Assembly (NCBI RefSeq): GCF_021147775.1
Contig: NZ_JAGTPK010000012.1
Span: forward strand, 62,001-126,000
Reading direction: 5' to 3'
Source of the DNA: Pseudomonas californiensis
Lineage (GTDB): Bacteria > Pseudomonadota > Gammaproteobacteria > Pseudomonadales > Pseudomonadaceae
Length of the DNA: 64,000 nucleotides
Under the pieces are notes generated by a model, which ran no database searches, was not told where the DNA came from, and saw only the letters and a program-made list of their open reading frames with translations. Position numbers and translations under genes: made by a program. Positions 1 to 9,181 of the stretch are shown one piece after another (position 1 is the first letter of the stretch; every line of letters starts with the position of its first letter).

Positions 1-164
1 TGACCGCTGAGCTCACGTTGATAAGGCAGCAGCGGTCCGGGCCCTGCAGGGATTTTCACCGCGGGGGCGGCTGGTTTGGCCGGCGCAACCTGAGGGGTAT
101 CGTTGCTGCTGCAGGCGGCCAGAAAACCGAAAAGGCCAAGCAGGACAAGGGGTCGTAACGTCAT
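1..164 (-). CDS. Putative lipoprotein, 5' part only
   Basis: The first 54 codons of a minus-strand gene that runs off the left edge. The start ATG at 164 is preceded by GGAG at a normal distance. The product begins with a short basic N-terminus, a hydrophobic stretch and a lipobox ending LAAC (Cys18), followed by Ser-Ser-Asn and a Pro/Ala-rich linker, so it is very probably an outer-membrane lipoprotein. The rest of the protein lies outside the window and its function cannot be judged. It is transcribed divergently from nrdR. Confidence 0.75.
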   Translation of the reverse strand, partial: MTLRPLVLLGLFGFLAACSSNDTPQVAPAKPAAPAVKIPAGPGPLLPYQRELSG

Positions 165-239
165 CAAGAGCTCCACAAGACAAAATTCGAAAGGCTGTAC
201 GACGCTGGCGGCTGTTCCAGTATTGCCGAGCTCTGGCAA

Positions 240-268
240 TTGCACATCGCATTGTTGGCGTCTATATA
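240..268 (+). promoter_or_regulatory. Candidate promoter for nrdR-rib operon
   Basis: A TTGCAC hexamer (240-245), a 17-base spacer and TATATA (263-268) lie about 75 bases upstream of nrdR in the gap between two divergent genes. Only the first three bases of the -35 match consensus well, so this is a pattern-based guess. Confidence 0.35.
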
Positions 269-343
269 CCGTAAACCCCAAGCCTTGTCTTGCGAGCGGG
301 ATGCGCTACCATGGCGTTCCTCTTTCTTTTGTTGCCTGCCACC

Positions 344-808
344 ATGCACTGTCCCTTCTGCGGTGCCAATGACACCAAAGTCATCGACTCCCGCCTAGTC
401 GCCGAAGGCGAGCAAGTACGCCGACGTCGCGAATGTCTGGCGTGCGGCGAGCGCTTCACTACATTCGAGACCGCCGAGCTGGTCTTGCCGCGTCTCATCA
501 AGCAGGACGGCAGCCGCCAGCCCTTCGATGAAGAAAAACTGCGCGCAGGCATGCAGCGCGCCCTGGAAAAACGCCCGGTGAGTGTCGAACGTCTCGAAGC
601 CGCGCTGGTGCACATCAAGCACAAGCTGCGAGCGACGGGCGAGCGCGAGGTCAAATCCCTGGTGGTGGGTGAACTGGTCATGACCGAACTGCAAAAACTC
701 GATGAAGTGGCCTATATCCGTTTTGCATCGGTTTACCGACGCTTTCAGGATCTCAACGAATTCCGCGAAGAAATCGACCGATTGGCGCGTGAGCCGGGCA
801 AGGAATAA
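344..808 (+). CDS. nrdR: Transcriptional repressor NrdR
   Basis: A 154-residue protein, the usual size for NrdR, the zinc-ribbon/ATP-cone repressor of ribonucleotide reductase genes. The N-terminal zinc ribbon is visible (Cys3, Cys6, Cys31, Cys34 in CPFC and CLAC motifs), followed by an ATP-cone domain from about residue 49 to 139. The start at 344 is chosen because the family begins with M-H/R-C-P-F-C; the open frame extends 18 codons upstream without homology-like sequence. It heads the riboflavin cluster with only 5 bases before ribD, an arrangement common in proteobacteria, and probably shares its promoter. Confidence 0.97.
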   Translation: MHCPFCGANDTKVIDSRLVAEGEQVRRRRECLACGERFTTFETAELVLPRLIKQDGSRQPFDEEKLRAGMQRALEKRPVSVERLEAALVHIKHKLRATGEREVKSLVVGELVMTELQKLDEVAYIRFASVYRRFQDLNEFREEIDRLAREPGKE

Positions 809-813
809 GTGCA

Positions 814-1950
814 TTGCTGACTGAACAGGCTGCTCTGGACGTTCACTATATGGCTCGCGCGCTGGAATTGGCGCGCAAGGGGCTCTATTCCACCCATCCC
901 AATCCGCGAGTCGGTTGCGTGATTGTGCGCGACGGCAAGATCGTCGGTGAGGGCTGGCACGCACGGGCCGGTGAGCCGCACGCCGAGGTCCACGCCTTGC
1001 GTCAGGCCGGCGAGCTGGCCCGGGGTGCGACCGCCTACGTCACGCTTGAGCCTTGCAGTCACCACGGTCGAACCCCGCCGTGCGCCGATGCGCTGGTCAA
1101 CGCCGGGCTGTCGAGAGTGGTCGCTGCCATGCAGGACCCCAATCCAGAAGTCTCTGGTCGCGGTTTGTTGCGCCTGATCACTGCCGGCATAACAGTGCAG
1201 TGCGGTGTACTTGAAGCTGAAGCGCGAGCGCTGAACAAAGGCTTCATCAAACGCATGGAAACCGGGCGTCCGTACGTCAGGATCAAACTGGCGATGAGTC
1301 TTGACGGTCGCACCGCCATGGCCAGTGGCGAAAGCCAATGGATCACCGGGCCGCAAGCACGTTCGGCGGTCCAGCGACTGCGTGCTCAATCGAGCGTGGT
1401 GCTCACGGGCGCTGACACGGTACTGGCCGACAAGGCCCGCTTGACCGTGCGGCCTGATGAGCTGGGGCTCAATGCCGAGCTGACTGCACTGGCCTCCGCC
1501 CGGCCGCCATTGCGGGTGTTGATCGATGGTCGTTTGCGCGTGCCGCTGGAGGCGCCTTTTTTTCAGGCAGGCAGTGCCCTTGTGGTGACCTGTGCTGCAG
1601 CATCGGCGCGGGGCCGTTATCACGACGACGGTCATGAGATGCTTGCGTTGGCTGACAGCGCCGGTCACGTCGATCTGCGTAAACTGATGAACGAGCTGGC
1701 AAGCCGCGGCGTCAACGAAGTACTGGTTGAAGCAGGTCCGCGTCTGGCAGGTGCATTCACACGTCTGGGGCTGGTCGACGAGTTTCAGATTTTCATCGCA
1801 GGCAAGTTTCTTGGCTCATCGGCTCGACCGCTGCTTGATCTGCCGCTGGCGCAGATGAGCGAGGCGCTGGAGCTGAAGATTGTGGAGATGCGAGCCGTTG
1901 GTGATGACTGGCGAGTCATTGCTCTCCCTGTCCGCCCAGCCGGCGTATAA
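814..1950 (+). CDS. ribD: Riboflavin biosynthesis deaminase/reductase RibD
   Basis: A bifunctional 378-residue enzyme that deaminates diaminohydroxyphosphoribosylamino-pyrimidine and then reduces the ribosyl side chain, steps two and three of riboflavin synthesis. The N-terminal cytidine-deaminase-like domain shows the zinc site as HAE and PCSHHGRTPPC; the C-terminal RibD reductase domain starts near residue 150 (YVRIKLAMSLDGRTA). The start is a TTG at 814 with AGGAA about 8 bases upstream; the next in-frame ATG (850) would cut into the conserved N-terminus. It follows nrdR by 5 bases and precedes ribE. Confidence 0.96.
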   Translation: MLTEQAALDVHYMARALELARKGLYSTHPNPRVGCVIVRDGKIVGEGWHARAGEPHAEVHALRQAGELARGATAYVTLEPCSHHGRTPPCADALVNAGLSRVVAAMQDPNPEVSGRGLLRLITAGITVQCGVLEAEARALNKGFIKRMETGRPYVRIKLAMSLDGRTAMASGESQWITGPQARSAVQRLRAQSSVVLTGADTVLADKARLTVRPDELGLNAELTALASARPPLRVLIDGRLRVPLEAPFFQAGSALVVTCAAASARGRYHDDGHEMLALADSAGHVDLRKLMNELASRGVNEVLVEAGPRLAGAFTRLGLVDEFQIFIAGKFLGSSARPLLDLPLAQMSEALELKIVEMRAVGDDWRVIALPVRPAGV

Positions 1951-1997
1951 TTCCAGGCTTTCGCTCAGCGCGAAGCCCCTGTTGTCCCGGAGGACCC

Positions 1998-2660
1998 ATG
2001 TTTACCGGCATTATCGAATCCATTGGCAGCATCCGCGCTTTGACTCCAAAAGGCGGCGACGTCCGCGTTTATGTCGAAACCGGCAAACTTGATCTGAGCG
2101 ACGTCAAATTGGGCGACAGCATCGCCGTCAACGGCGTGTGTCTGACCGCCGTCGAATTACCAGGCGATGGCTTCTGGGCTGACGTCAGCCGCGAAACCCT
2201 GACCGTTACCGCGTTTGTCGATCTGAAGAGCGGCAGCCGGGTCAATCTGGAAAAAGCCCTCACGCCGACGACCCGTCTTGGCGGCCACCTGGTCAGCGGC
2301 CATGTGGACGGCGTCGGCGAAATCGTTTCGCGTGAAGAGAACGCCCGAGCGATTCAGTTTCGCGTACGTGCGCCGCGCGAACTGGCCAAGTACATCGCCC
2401 ACAAGGGTTCGATCACCGTCGATGGCACCAGCCTGACCGTCAACTCGGTCAACGGCGCCGAATTCGAGCTGACCATCGTTCCGCACACTTGGAGCGAAAC
2501 CATCATGGCCGACTACCAGCCGGGCCGTAAGGTGAACCTGGAAGTCGATCTGTTGGCGCGCTATCTGGAGCGGCTGCTGCTGGGCGACAAGGCAGCAGAA
2601 CCCGGCCACGGCACGATCACTGAAAGCTTTCTGGTCGAGAACGGCTACCTCAAATCCTGA
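1998..2660 (+). CDS. ribE: Riboflavin synthase alpha chain
   Basis: A 220-residue lumazine-binding protein that dismutates two molecules of 6,7-dimethyl-8-ribityllumazine to riboflavin and the ribityl pyrimidinedione. The start MFTGIIESIG is characteristic, and the protein consists of two repeats of the lumazine-binding barrel (about residues 1-97 and 98-197), each with an NGVCLT- or DGTSLT-like motif. An excellent GGAGG ribosome site lies 5-10 bases before ATG. The E. coli equivalent is called ribC. No FMN riboswitch fits in the 47-base gap before it. Confidence 0.97.
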   Translation: MFTGIIESIGSIRALTPKGGDVRVYVETGKLDLSDVKLGDSIAVNGVCLTAVELPGDGFWADVSRETLTVTAFVDLKSGSRVNLEKALTPTTRLGGHLVSGHVDGVGEIVSREENARAIQFRVRAPRELAKYIAHKGSITVDGTSLTVNSVNGAEFELTIVPHTWSETIMADYQPGRKVNLEVDLLARYLERLLLGDKAAEPGHGTITESFLVENGYLKS

Positions 2661-2681
2661 ATTGATTGAAGGGGGTGCCGC

Positions 2682-3773
2682 GTGGCGCTCAACAGTATCG
2701 AAGAGCTGGTCGAAGACATTCGCCAAGGCAAGATGGTCATTCTCATGGATGACGAGGATCGCGAAAATGAAGGCGATCTGATCATGGCTTCAGAGTGCGT
2801 CACGGCCGAGCATATCAACTTCATGGCGCGCTTTGCCCGCGGCCTGATCTGTATGCCAATGACCCGTGAACGCTGTGAAACGCTGAAGCTGCCGTTGATG
2901 GCGCCGCGCAATGGCTCGGGGTTCGGCACCAAGTTCACCGTGTCTATCGAAGCGGCAGAAGGCGTCAGCACCGGCATTTCCGCAGCGGACCGTGCGCGCA
3001 CCGTGCAGGCGGCCGCGGCCAGGGACGCTAAGGCTGAAGACATCGTCAGCCCCGGTCACATCTTCCCGTTGATGGCGCAGCCTGGCGGCACGCTCGCGCG
3101 CGCAGGCCACACCGAGGCGGCCTGTGACCTGGCGCGCATGGCGGGTTTCGAGCCCAGCGGCGTGATCTGCGAAGTCATGAACGATGACGGCACCATGTCT
3201 CGTCGGGCCGAACTTGAAGCCTTTGCTCTCGAACACGACATCAAGATCGGCACCATTGCCGACCTGATCCATTATCGAATGATCCACGAACGTACCGTTC
3301 AGCGGATTGCCGAGCAGCCGATGGACAGCGAACTGGGTCATTTCAACCTGGTGACCTATCGCGATTCGGTTGAAGGCGACGTGCATCTGGCCCTCACGCT
3401 GGGCAAGATCTGCGCTGAAGAGCCAACACTGGTGCGTGTGCACAACATGGACCCGCTACGCGACCTGCTGATGGTCAATCAGCCGGGCCGCTGGAGCCTG
3501 CGGGCCGCCATGAGCGCGGTTTCCAAGGCTGGCAGCGGTGTGGTCCTGCTTCTGGGGCATCCGCTGGATGGTGATGTGCTGCTGGCGCATATTCGCGAAA
3601 CTGCCGGGCAACAACCGATCAAGACGCCGACTACGTACAGCACGGTTGGCGCCGGTTCGCAGATCCTTCGTGACCTCGGTGTGCGCAAAATGCGCCTGAT
3701 GAGTTCGCCGATGAAGTTCAATGCGATATCCGGTTTCGATCTGGAAGTTGTAGAATACGTGCCCTCCGAATAA
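2682..3773 (+). CDS. ribBA: DHBP synthase with degenerate GTP cyclohydrolase II domain
   Basis: 363 residues, starting at GTG 2682 with a GGGGG-containing ribosome site. The N-terminal ~200 residues are a 3,4-dihydroxy-2-butanone 4-phosphate synthase: the acidic DDEDRENEGD motif (residues 23-32) and the HIFPL / GHTEA active-site segments are present. The C-terminal ~150 residues resemble GTP cyclohydrolase II, but the three zinc cysteines (C-x10-C-x-C) are absent: the equivalent segment reads RVHNMDPLRDLLMVNQPG. The C-terminal half is therefore probably not catalytic, as described for RibBX-type hybrid proteins, and the separate ribA at 5989 would supply the cyclohydrolase. Confidence 0.93.
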   Translation: MALNSIEELVEDIRQGKMVILMDDEDRENEGDLIMASECVTAEHINFMARFARGLICMPMTRERCETLKLPLMAPRNGSGFGTKFTVSIEAAEGVSTGISAADRARTVQAAAARDAKAEDIVSPGHIFPLMAQPGGTLARAGHTEAACDLARMAGFEPSGVICEVMNDDGTMSRRAELEAFALEHDIKIGTIADLIHYRMIHERTVQRIAEQPMDSELGHFNLVTYRDSVEGDVHLALTLGKICAEEPTLVRVHNMDPLRDLLMVNQPGRWSLRAAMSAVSKAGSGVVLLLGHPLDGDVLLAHIRETAGQQPIKTPTTYSTVGAGSQILRDLGVRKMRLMSSPMKFNAISGFDLEVVEYVPSE

Positions 3774-3790
3774 ATAACGGCAGGTTGGTA

Positions 3791-3818
3791 CATGCAAACG
3801 CTGGTTTTTGCATGTTTT
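3791..3818 (+). terminator. Hairpin with T run between ribBA and ribH
   Basis: Perfect 8-base arms CATGCAAA (3791-3798) and TTTGCATG (3807-3814) are separated by 8 bases and followed by TTTT. The stem is AT-rich, so it is a weak terminator or attenuator at best. It would let ribH-nusB-thiL be partly uncoupled from the upstream rib genes. Confidence 0.4.
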
Positions 3819-3901
3819 GGCCTGACGGTTGCGATTCGTGGCCTAATATCCCTCAAAGTCCGCCTCAAGGCGGGCTTGCTCTTTAATACGAGACTCACCG
3901 A

Positions 3902-4378
3902 ATGACCTTGAAGACCATCGAAGGTACCTTCATCGCCCCACAAGGCCGCTATGCCTTGGTAGTAGGCCGTTTCAACAGCTTCGTCGTGGAAAGCCTGGTG
4001 AGCGGTGCCGTTGATGCGCTGGTACGCCATGGCGTGAGCGAAAGCGACATCACCATCATCCGCGCGCCGGGTGCTTTCGAAATCCCGCTGGTTGTACAGA
4101 AAGTCGCTCAGCGCAGCGAGTTCGCAGCCATCGTCGCCCTGGGCGCGGTCATCCGTGGCGGCACCCCGCACTTCGAATACGTTGCGGGCGAGTGCGTCAA
4201 AGGCCTGTCTCAGGTGTCCATGGAATTCGGTGTTCCGGTCGCTTTTGGTGTATTGACCGTCGACTCGATCGAACAGGCCATTGAGCGTTCCGGCACCAAA
4301 GCCGGTAACAAGGGCGCAGAAGCTGCGCTGTCCGCCATTGAAATGGTCAGTCTGCTGTCGCAGCTGGAGGCCAAGTGA
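3902..4378 (+). CDS. ribH: 6,7-dimethyl-8-ribityllumazine synthase
   Basis: A 158-residue lumazine synthase that condenses the ribityl pyrimidinedione with dihydroxybutanone phosphate, the penultimate riboflavin step. Family motifs are clear: [15 protein letters not shown] near the N-terminus, the RAPGAFEIP loop, [14 protein letters not shown] (phosphate and substrate binding) and the C-terminal helical segment. Its stop overlaps the GTG start of nusB by four bases, so the two genes are probably translationally coupled. Confidence 0.97.
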
Positions 4379-4872
4379 TTTCCGACGATAGCGATCAGTT
4401 CAACCCGCGCGACGCCAAGTCGCCCGAAGCCGCCAAAGGCAAGAGCGCCAAGCGTCGCGAAGCGCGTCAAATGGCCACTCAGGCCCTGTATCAGTGGCAC
4501 ATGGCAGGCCATTCGCTGAACGAGATCGAAGCTCAGTTTCGTGTAGACAACGATTTCAGCAACGTCGATGGCACTTACTTCCGTGAACTGCTGCACGGTG
4601 TGGCGACCAACAAGACCGAGATCGACACTGCGCTCTCGCCTTGCCTGGACCTGACCATCGAAGAACTCGACCCGGTTGAGCTGGCCGTTCTGCGCCTGTC
4701 CACCTTCGAGCTGCTCAAGCGCATCGACGTGCCTTATCGTGTCGTGATCAACGAAGGCATCGAGCTGGCGAAAGTCTACGGCTCAACCGACGGCCACAAG
4801 TTCGTCAACGGCGTGCTGGACAAACTGGCGCCGCGCCTGCGTGAAGTCGAAGTGAAGGCCCACAAGCGCTGA
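4375..4872 (+). CDS. nusB: Transcription antitermination factor NusB
   Basis: A 165-residue all-helical NusB protein that pairs with NusE (S10) at boxA during rRNA antitermination. Recognisable segments are [16 protein letters not shown] and the C-terminal LRLSTFELL / [15 protein letters not shown] / [10 protein letters not shown]. The start is GTG 4375 within the ribH stop. The N-terminus carries an extra ~18 charged residues before the conserved RR motif, as in other pseudomonads. The ribH-nusB-thiL order is widespread. Confidence 0.96.
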
Positions 4873-4888
4873 TCAGCGCCTGACCTGC

Positions 4889-5854
4889 ATGGGAGAGTTC
4901 GAGCTGATCCGCAATTACTTCGCCGCTGCGCCATGTGCGCAAGCGGGCGGAGACGTTGCACTGGGGATCGGCGACGACTGCGCGCTGCTGGCGTTACCGC
5001 CCGGCGAGCAGTTGGCGATCTCGACCGATACCCTGGTTGCCGGGGTTCATTTCCCGGAAATCTGCGATCCATTCCTGCTCGGTCAGCGTGCGCTTGCGGT
5101 GTCTGCCAGTGATCTGGCGGCTATGGGCGCCCGTCCTGTTGCGTTTACCCTCGCTCTGACTCTGCCTGACGTGAATGTCGATTGGCTGCAAAATTTTGCT
5201 CGCGGTTTGAGCCATATGGCGCAGGGCTGTTCGATGCGCCTGATAGGTGGTGATACCACGCGCGGTCCGATGAGCCTTACGTTGACCGTCTTCGGCGCGG
5301 TGCCCTCTGGGCTGGCCTTGACGCGTGGCGGTGCGCTTGCAGGCGATCTGCTCTGTGTCGGCGGCGCTCTGGGCGATGGTGCGGGTGCGCTTGCACTGGT
5401 GCTCAATGAGCGTATTGCCGAACCTGCAATCGCCGAGCCGTTGCTGGCTCGCTACTGGTCACCGCAACCCCAGCTTGCATTGGGGCAGGCGTTGCGTGGC
5501 AAAGCCTCCGCTGCACTGGATATCTCTGACGGCTTGCTCGCCGACTGCGGCCATATCGCCTTGGCGTCAGGTGTGCGGTTGTTGATCGAGCGCGATCGGC
5601 TGCCGTTATCCGATCCGCTGCTGGCGTTGTTCGACATGCCCGCTGCGCAACAGGCGGCGCTGAGCGGTGGGGATGATTATGTGCTGGCGTTCACGCTGCC
5701 CGCCGAACATTTTTCCCGACTCAGAGACGCTGGCTGGCCTGTGCATGTGATTGGACGAGTAGAAGCCGGGGAAGGGGTGGTTCTGGTCGATGCTCTGGGG
5801 CACGACGTCACCCCCGTCAGCCGTGGCTATCAGCATTTCCGGGGCGAGCAGTGA
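4889..5854 (+). CDS. thiL: Thiamine-monophosphate kinase
   Basis: A 321-residue ATP-dependent kinase that phosphorylates thiamine monophosphate to the active cofactor TPP. It belongs to the PurM/ThiL superfamily: the N-terminal GIGDDCALL and STDTLVAGVHF motifs, the SASDLAAMGA segment, and IGGDTTRG are all present, as is LDISDGL in the second half. The start ATG at 4889 lies 16 bases after nusB without a good ribosome site. In several pseudomonads pgpA follows thiL; here it does not. Confidence 0.95.
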   Translation: MGEFELIRNYFAAAPCAQAGGDVALGIGDDCALLALPPGEQLAISTDTLVAGVHFPEICDPFLLGQRALAVSASDLAAMGARPVAFTLALTLPDVNVDWLQNFARGLSHMAQGCSMRLIGGDTTRGPMSLTLTVFGAVPSGLALTRGGALAGDLLCVGGALGDGAGALALVLNERIAEPAIAEPLLARYWSPQPQLALGQALRGKASAALDISDGLLADCGHIALASGVRLLIERDRLPLSDPLLALFDMPAAQQAALSGGDDYVLAFTLPAEHFSRLRDAGWPVHVIGRVEAGEGVVLVDALGHDVTPVSRGYQHFRGEQ

Positions 5855-5933
5855 TTACCGGTCTGGGCTATATACATCGAACATTACGATCTGAATGCCC
5901 GGAAATTCAGCCTGAGCGTCTGCCAGAACCTGC

Positions 5934-5942
5934 TGTTACAAT
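5934..5942 (+). promoter_or_regulatory. Candidate extended -10 promoter for ribA
   Basis: The gap between thiL and ribA holds TGTTACAAT, a match to an extended -10 element (TGn plus TACAAT), about 47 bases before the ribA start. No convincing -35 is seen. Confidence 0.35.
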
Positions 5943-5988
5943 GCTCTCCTTGCGAATTTACAGTCTTCATACTGATTAGGAGCACCCG

Positions 5989-6606
5989 GTGCCCGTCGTA
6001 TTTGTCGCCGCTTCCAAGCTGCCTACACCTTTTGCAGAATTCGCCATGCATGGCTTTATCGAGTCCGCGACCGGACGCGAGCACGTTGTCCTGAGCCTGG
6101 GCGACGTGGCAGATGGCGCCCCTGTGCTTGGCCGGATTCATTCTGAATGCCTGACCGGCGACGCCCTGTTCAGCCAGCGCTGCGACTGCGGCTCTCAGTT
6201 GGAGGCCGCATTGCGAGCCATCGCCACCGAAGGTCGCGGCGTTCTGCTGTATCTGCGTCAGGAAGGGCGCGGTATCGGCTTGATGAACAAGATCCGCGCT
6301 TATGAACTGCAGGATGGCGGTGCAGATACCGTTGAAGCCAACGAACGCTTGGGTTTCGCTGCAGACCAGCGCGATTACGCGATCTGCCTGCCCATGTTGC
6401 AACACCTGAATGTGGAGTCGTTGCGTCTGATGACCAACAACCCGCGTAAAGTCAAAGCCTTGACTGATATGGGTATCAAAGTTGCTGAGCGGGTACCGTT
6501 GCACACAGGACAAAACCCGCACAATCGGCTTTATCTGGCGACGAAGGCGGGCAAGCTGGGCCACATGATGGGTAATGAGCATCAAAGCGAGGTGGGGCCC
6601 GTTTGA
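5989..6606 (+). CDS. ribA: GTP cyclohydrolase II
   Basis: A 205-residue stand-alone GTP cyclohydrolase II, which opens the imidazole ring of GTP in the first committed step of riboflavin synthesis. The zinc ligands are intact (Cys54, Cys65 and Cys67 within [18 protein letters not shown]), and the downstream [12 protein letters not shown] and MTNNPRKV motifs are conserved. The start is GTG 5989 with TAGGAG six bases upstream. Because the cyclohydrolase domain of the nearby RibBA lacks these cysteines, this copy is probably the functional one. It overlaps the next gene by four bases. Confidence 0.97.
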   Translation: MPVVFVAASKLPTPFAEFAMHGFIESATGREHVVLSLGDVADGAPVLGRIHSECLTGDALFSQRCDCGSQLEAALRAIATEGRGVLLYLRQEGRGIGLMNKIRAYELQDGGADTVEANERLGFAADQRDYAICLPMLQHLNVESLRLMTNNPRKVKALTDMGIKVAERVPLHTGQNPHNRLYLATKAGKLGHMMGNEHQSEVGPV

Positions 6607-7022
6607 CGCGCAGTCAGGTACGTCAGCGGCTGGAAATGGCCTGGTGGCGCCAACTTGGGCTGACGCTCGCACCGCTGCTGGTTATCTGTGTGTTCTTTGG
6701 CTCCAACGAACCGATCGTGTCCGTGCTGGCTATCCCGCTGTTCGTGGCTGGTTTGGGTTCTATGTTTTTCAGTCTCAAGCCATTTGGCGCTTATCAGCGC
6801 GCATTGGCCGCCACGCAGACTTCTCTGGATACGCCTGATGAACCCGCCGCGTGGCTTAAGCTGGCGGCCGTACGCCGTATGGCTTTTCTGATCGCGGGTC
6901 TTCCTGCCTGGATTGCCGCCGTCGCGGTGCTCTTCGGGCTGCATCCTTTGCCTGTCTGTCTGTTGATGATCTGCAGCGTTGTCCTGCTGATGCTGTATCG
7001 AATCCCGCGGAAATTGAGCTGA
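6603..7022 (+). CDS. Small integral membrane protein, unknown function
   Basis: A 139-residue protein with about four hydrophobic segments (roughly residues 16-33, 35-58, 92-111 and 113-131) separated by a polar loop, so an inner-membrane protein. The start assumed here is a TTG that overlaps the ribA stop (TTGA); an ATG at codon 12 is an alternative. The tight coupling to ribA suggests cotranscription, but nothing in the sequence points to a flavin-related role. I do not recognise a named family. Confidence 0.8.
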   Translation: MTRSQVRQRLEMAWWRQLGLTLAPLLVICVFFGSNEPIVSVLAIPLFVAGLGSMFFSLKPFGAYQRALAATQTSLDTPDEPAAWLKLAAVRRMAFLIAGLPAWIAAVAVLFGLHPLPVCLLMICSVVLLMLYRIPRKLS

Positions 7023-7083
7023 CGTTCGCGGTTGAAGTGGTCAGCGAGCCTGGCGATTGCTTCACCAGAAAAATATCGGGCAC

Positions 7084-7115
7084 AAAAAAAAAAGGCGCTC
7101 GATGAGCGCTTTTTT
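7084..7115. terminator. Bidirectional rho-independent terminator
   Basis: A-run, GCGCTC (7095-7100), loop GAT, GAGCGC (7104-7109), then TTTTTT. It sits between the convergent ribA-side membrane gene and dxs, and has the T/A tracts needed to work in both directions. Confidence 0.9.
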
Positions 7116-7128
7116 CGTTTTGCATCAA

Positions 7129-9024
7129 TCAGCCAATCAGAACAAGTCGCTCGTTGATCGCCGCTTCGATGCCGGCGGCATCAAGCCCGCACTCGGCAAG
7201 CATCTGTGCAGGTTTTGCATGTTCGACATAGGCATCCGGCAGACCCAGGTGCAGCACTGACTTGAGGATGTTTTCCCGGGCCAGGAACTCGCTGACAGCA
7301 GCGCCAGCACCGCCCATCACTGCGTTCTCTTCGAGGGTCACCAGCAGCTCGTGACTGGCGGCTGCTTCACGCACCAGTGCTTCGTCCAGCGGTTTGACAA
7401 AGCGCATATCAATCACCGTGGCGTCCAGCTTTTCAGCCACTGAAAGCGCCTGAGCCAATTGCACGCCAAACACCAGAATGGCAGTGCCCTGACCCTGACG
7501 ACGCAAGATACCTTTGCCGATTTCAATGGGCTCCAGATCGTTCTCGATCAGCGCATTCGGACCGGTGCCGCGCGGGTAGCGCACCGCCGCCGGGCCGATA
7601 TGCAGATAGCCCGTGCTGAGCATCTTGCGCAACTCGTTCTCATCACTCGGCGTCATGACCACGATGCCGGGGATGCAACGCAGATAGGACAGATCGAAGC
7701 TGCCCGCGTGAGTCGGGCCGTCTTCGCCAACCAGTCCGGCACGGTCGATAGCGAACAGTACGTCGAGGTTCTGCACCGCCACGTCATGCACCAATTGGTC
7801 ATAACCGCGTTGCAGGAACGTGGAGTAGATTGCCACGACCGGTTTACTGCCTTCGCAGGCCATGCCTGCCGCCAGGGTCACTGCATGTTGTTCGGCGATG
7901 GCTACATCGAAATAACGATCAGGGAAGCGCTCACTGAACTCGACCAGATCCGAGCCTTCTTTCATGGCCGGTGTAATGCCGACGAGCAGAGGGTCCGCCT
8001 CGGCCATGTCACAGATCCACTGGCCAAACACGCTCGAATACTTTGGCCCGCCGACTTTTTTGGGTACAGCAACAGGGGCATTCAGCGGCTCGAGCTTGGT
8101 GATGGCGTGGTAGCCGATGGGGTCGACTTCTGCTGGTGCAAAGCCTTTGCCTTTCTTGGTTACGACATGCAGAAACTGCGGACCTTTGAGGTCGCGCATA
8201 TTACGCAACGTGGCGATCAAGGTCGGCAGATCATGGCCGTCGATAGGGCCGATGTAGTTCCAGCCCAGTTCCTCGAACAAGGTGCCAGGGACCAGCATGC
8301 CTTTGGCGTACTCTTCGGTGCGGCGGGCAATTTCCCATGCGCCGGGCAAGCGCGACAGCACTTTCTTGCTGCCTTCACGCATGCTGGCGTAGGTGCGACT
8401 GGACAGAATCTTGGCCAGATAATTGGACAGACCGCCTACGTTGCGCGAGATCGACATGTCGTTGTCGTTAAGGATCACGAGCATGTTCGCGGCGACTTCC
8501 GGAGCATGGTTCAGCGCCTCGAAGGCCATGCCGGCGGTCAACGCGCCGTCACCGATCACGGCAATCGACTTCCGATCACTGCCCTGCAGGCGTGAGGCAA
8601 TCGCCATGCCCAGCGCGGCAGAGATCGAGGTGCTCGAATGACCGACTCCAAATGTGTCGTACTCGCTTTCGCTGCGGCGGGGAAACGCTGCCACACCGTC
8701 TTTCTGACGTAGCGTGGACATGCGCTCGCGGCGTCCGGTCAGGATCTTGTGCGGGTAAGCCTGATGACCCACGTCCCAGACCAGACGGTCGTCCGGCGTA
8801 TCGAATACGTAGTGCAGCGCAATGGTCAGCTCGATGACGCCGAGGCCGGCACCAAAGTGCCCTCCGGTCTGGCCCACGGAGTAGAGCAGTTCCAGGCGCA
8901 GTTCATCGGCCAGGGTTTCCAGCTCGGCTTCAGCCAGGCGGCGCAGGCCATCCGGTGTGTTGGCGCGGTCGAGCAACGGCGTAACCGGGCGCTCGCGGGG
9001 AATGTCTTTGAACGTCGTGGGCAT
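7129..9024 (-). CDS. dxs: 1-deoxy-D-xylulose-5-phosphate synthase
   Basis: A 631-residue thiamine-diphosphate enzyme that joins pyruvate and glyceraldehyde 3-phosphate in the first step of the MEP isoprenoid pathway. The catalytic and TPP-binding motifs are visible: the invariant [38 protein letters not shown], and the transketolase-like C-terminal part with [13 protein letters not shown] and DGPTHAG. Length is standard for the family. It follows ispA and xseB on the same strand, the classic xseB-ispA-dxs order; the 157-base gap before it could carry a separate promoter. Confidence 0.97.
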   Translation of the reverse strand: MPTTFKDIPRERPVTPLLDRANTPDGLRRLAEAELETLADELRLELLYSVGQTGGHFGAGLGVIELTIALHYVFDTPDDRLVWDVGHQAYPHKILTGRRERMSTLRQKDGVAAFPRRSESEYDTFGVGHSSTSISAALGMAIASRLQGSDRKSIAVIGDGALTAGMAFEALNHAPEVAANMLVILNDNDMSISRNVGGLSNYLAKILSSRTYASMREGSKKVLSRLPGAWEIARRTEEYAKGMLVPGTLFEELGWNYIGPIDGHDLPTLIATLRNMRDLKGPQFLHVVTKKGKGFAPAEVDPIGYHAITKLEPLNAPVAVPKKVGGPKYSSVFGQWICDMAEADPLLVGITPAMKEGSDLVEFSERFPDRYFDVAIAEQHAVTLAAGMACEGSKPVVAIYSTFLQRGYDQLVHDVAVQNLDVLFAIDRAGLVGEDGPTHAGSFDLSYLRCIPGIVVMTPSDENELRKMLSTGYLHIGPAAVRYPRGTGPNALIENDLEPIEIGKGILRRQGQGTAILVFGVQLAQALSVAEKLDATVIDMRFVKPLDEALVREAAASHELLVTLEENAVMGGAGAAVSEFLARENILKSVLHLGLPDAYVEHAKPAQMLAECGLDAAGIEAAINERLVLIG

Positions 9025-9181
9025 CAGGCGAATCGTTATTAGTAAAAGAGGCGGCAGTTTACCTTATGCATCGCAAGCTGCCCATGAAGTGCATCAGTGG
9101 CGTCCGAAGTGCACCGGACCTGATGACTGTGACCCGATGAACCTCAGTTGATTCATCGGATTTCGATAGTCGGTATCGCGA

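Noticed and set aside
3774..3901. FMN riboswitch before ribH
   Set aside because: No conserved RFN stems or loops; the only structure is the AT-rich hairpin listed.
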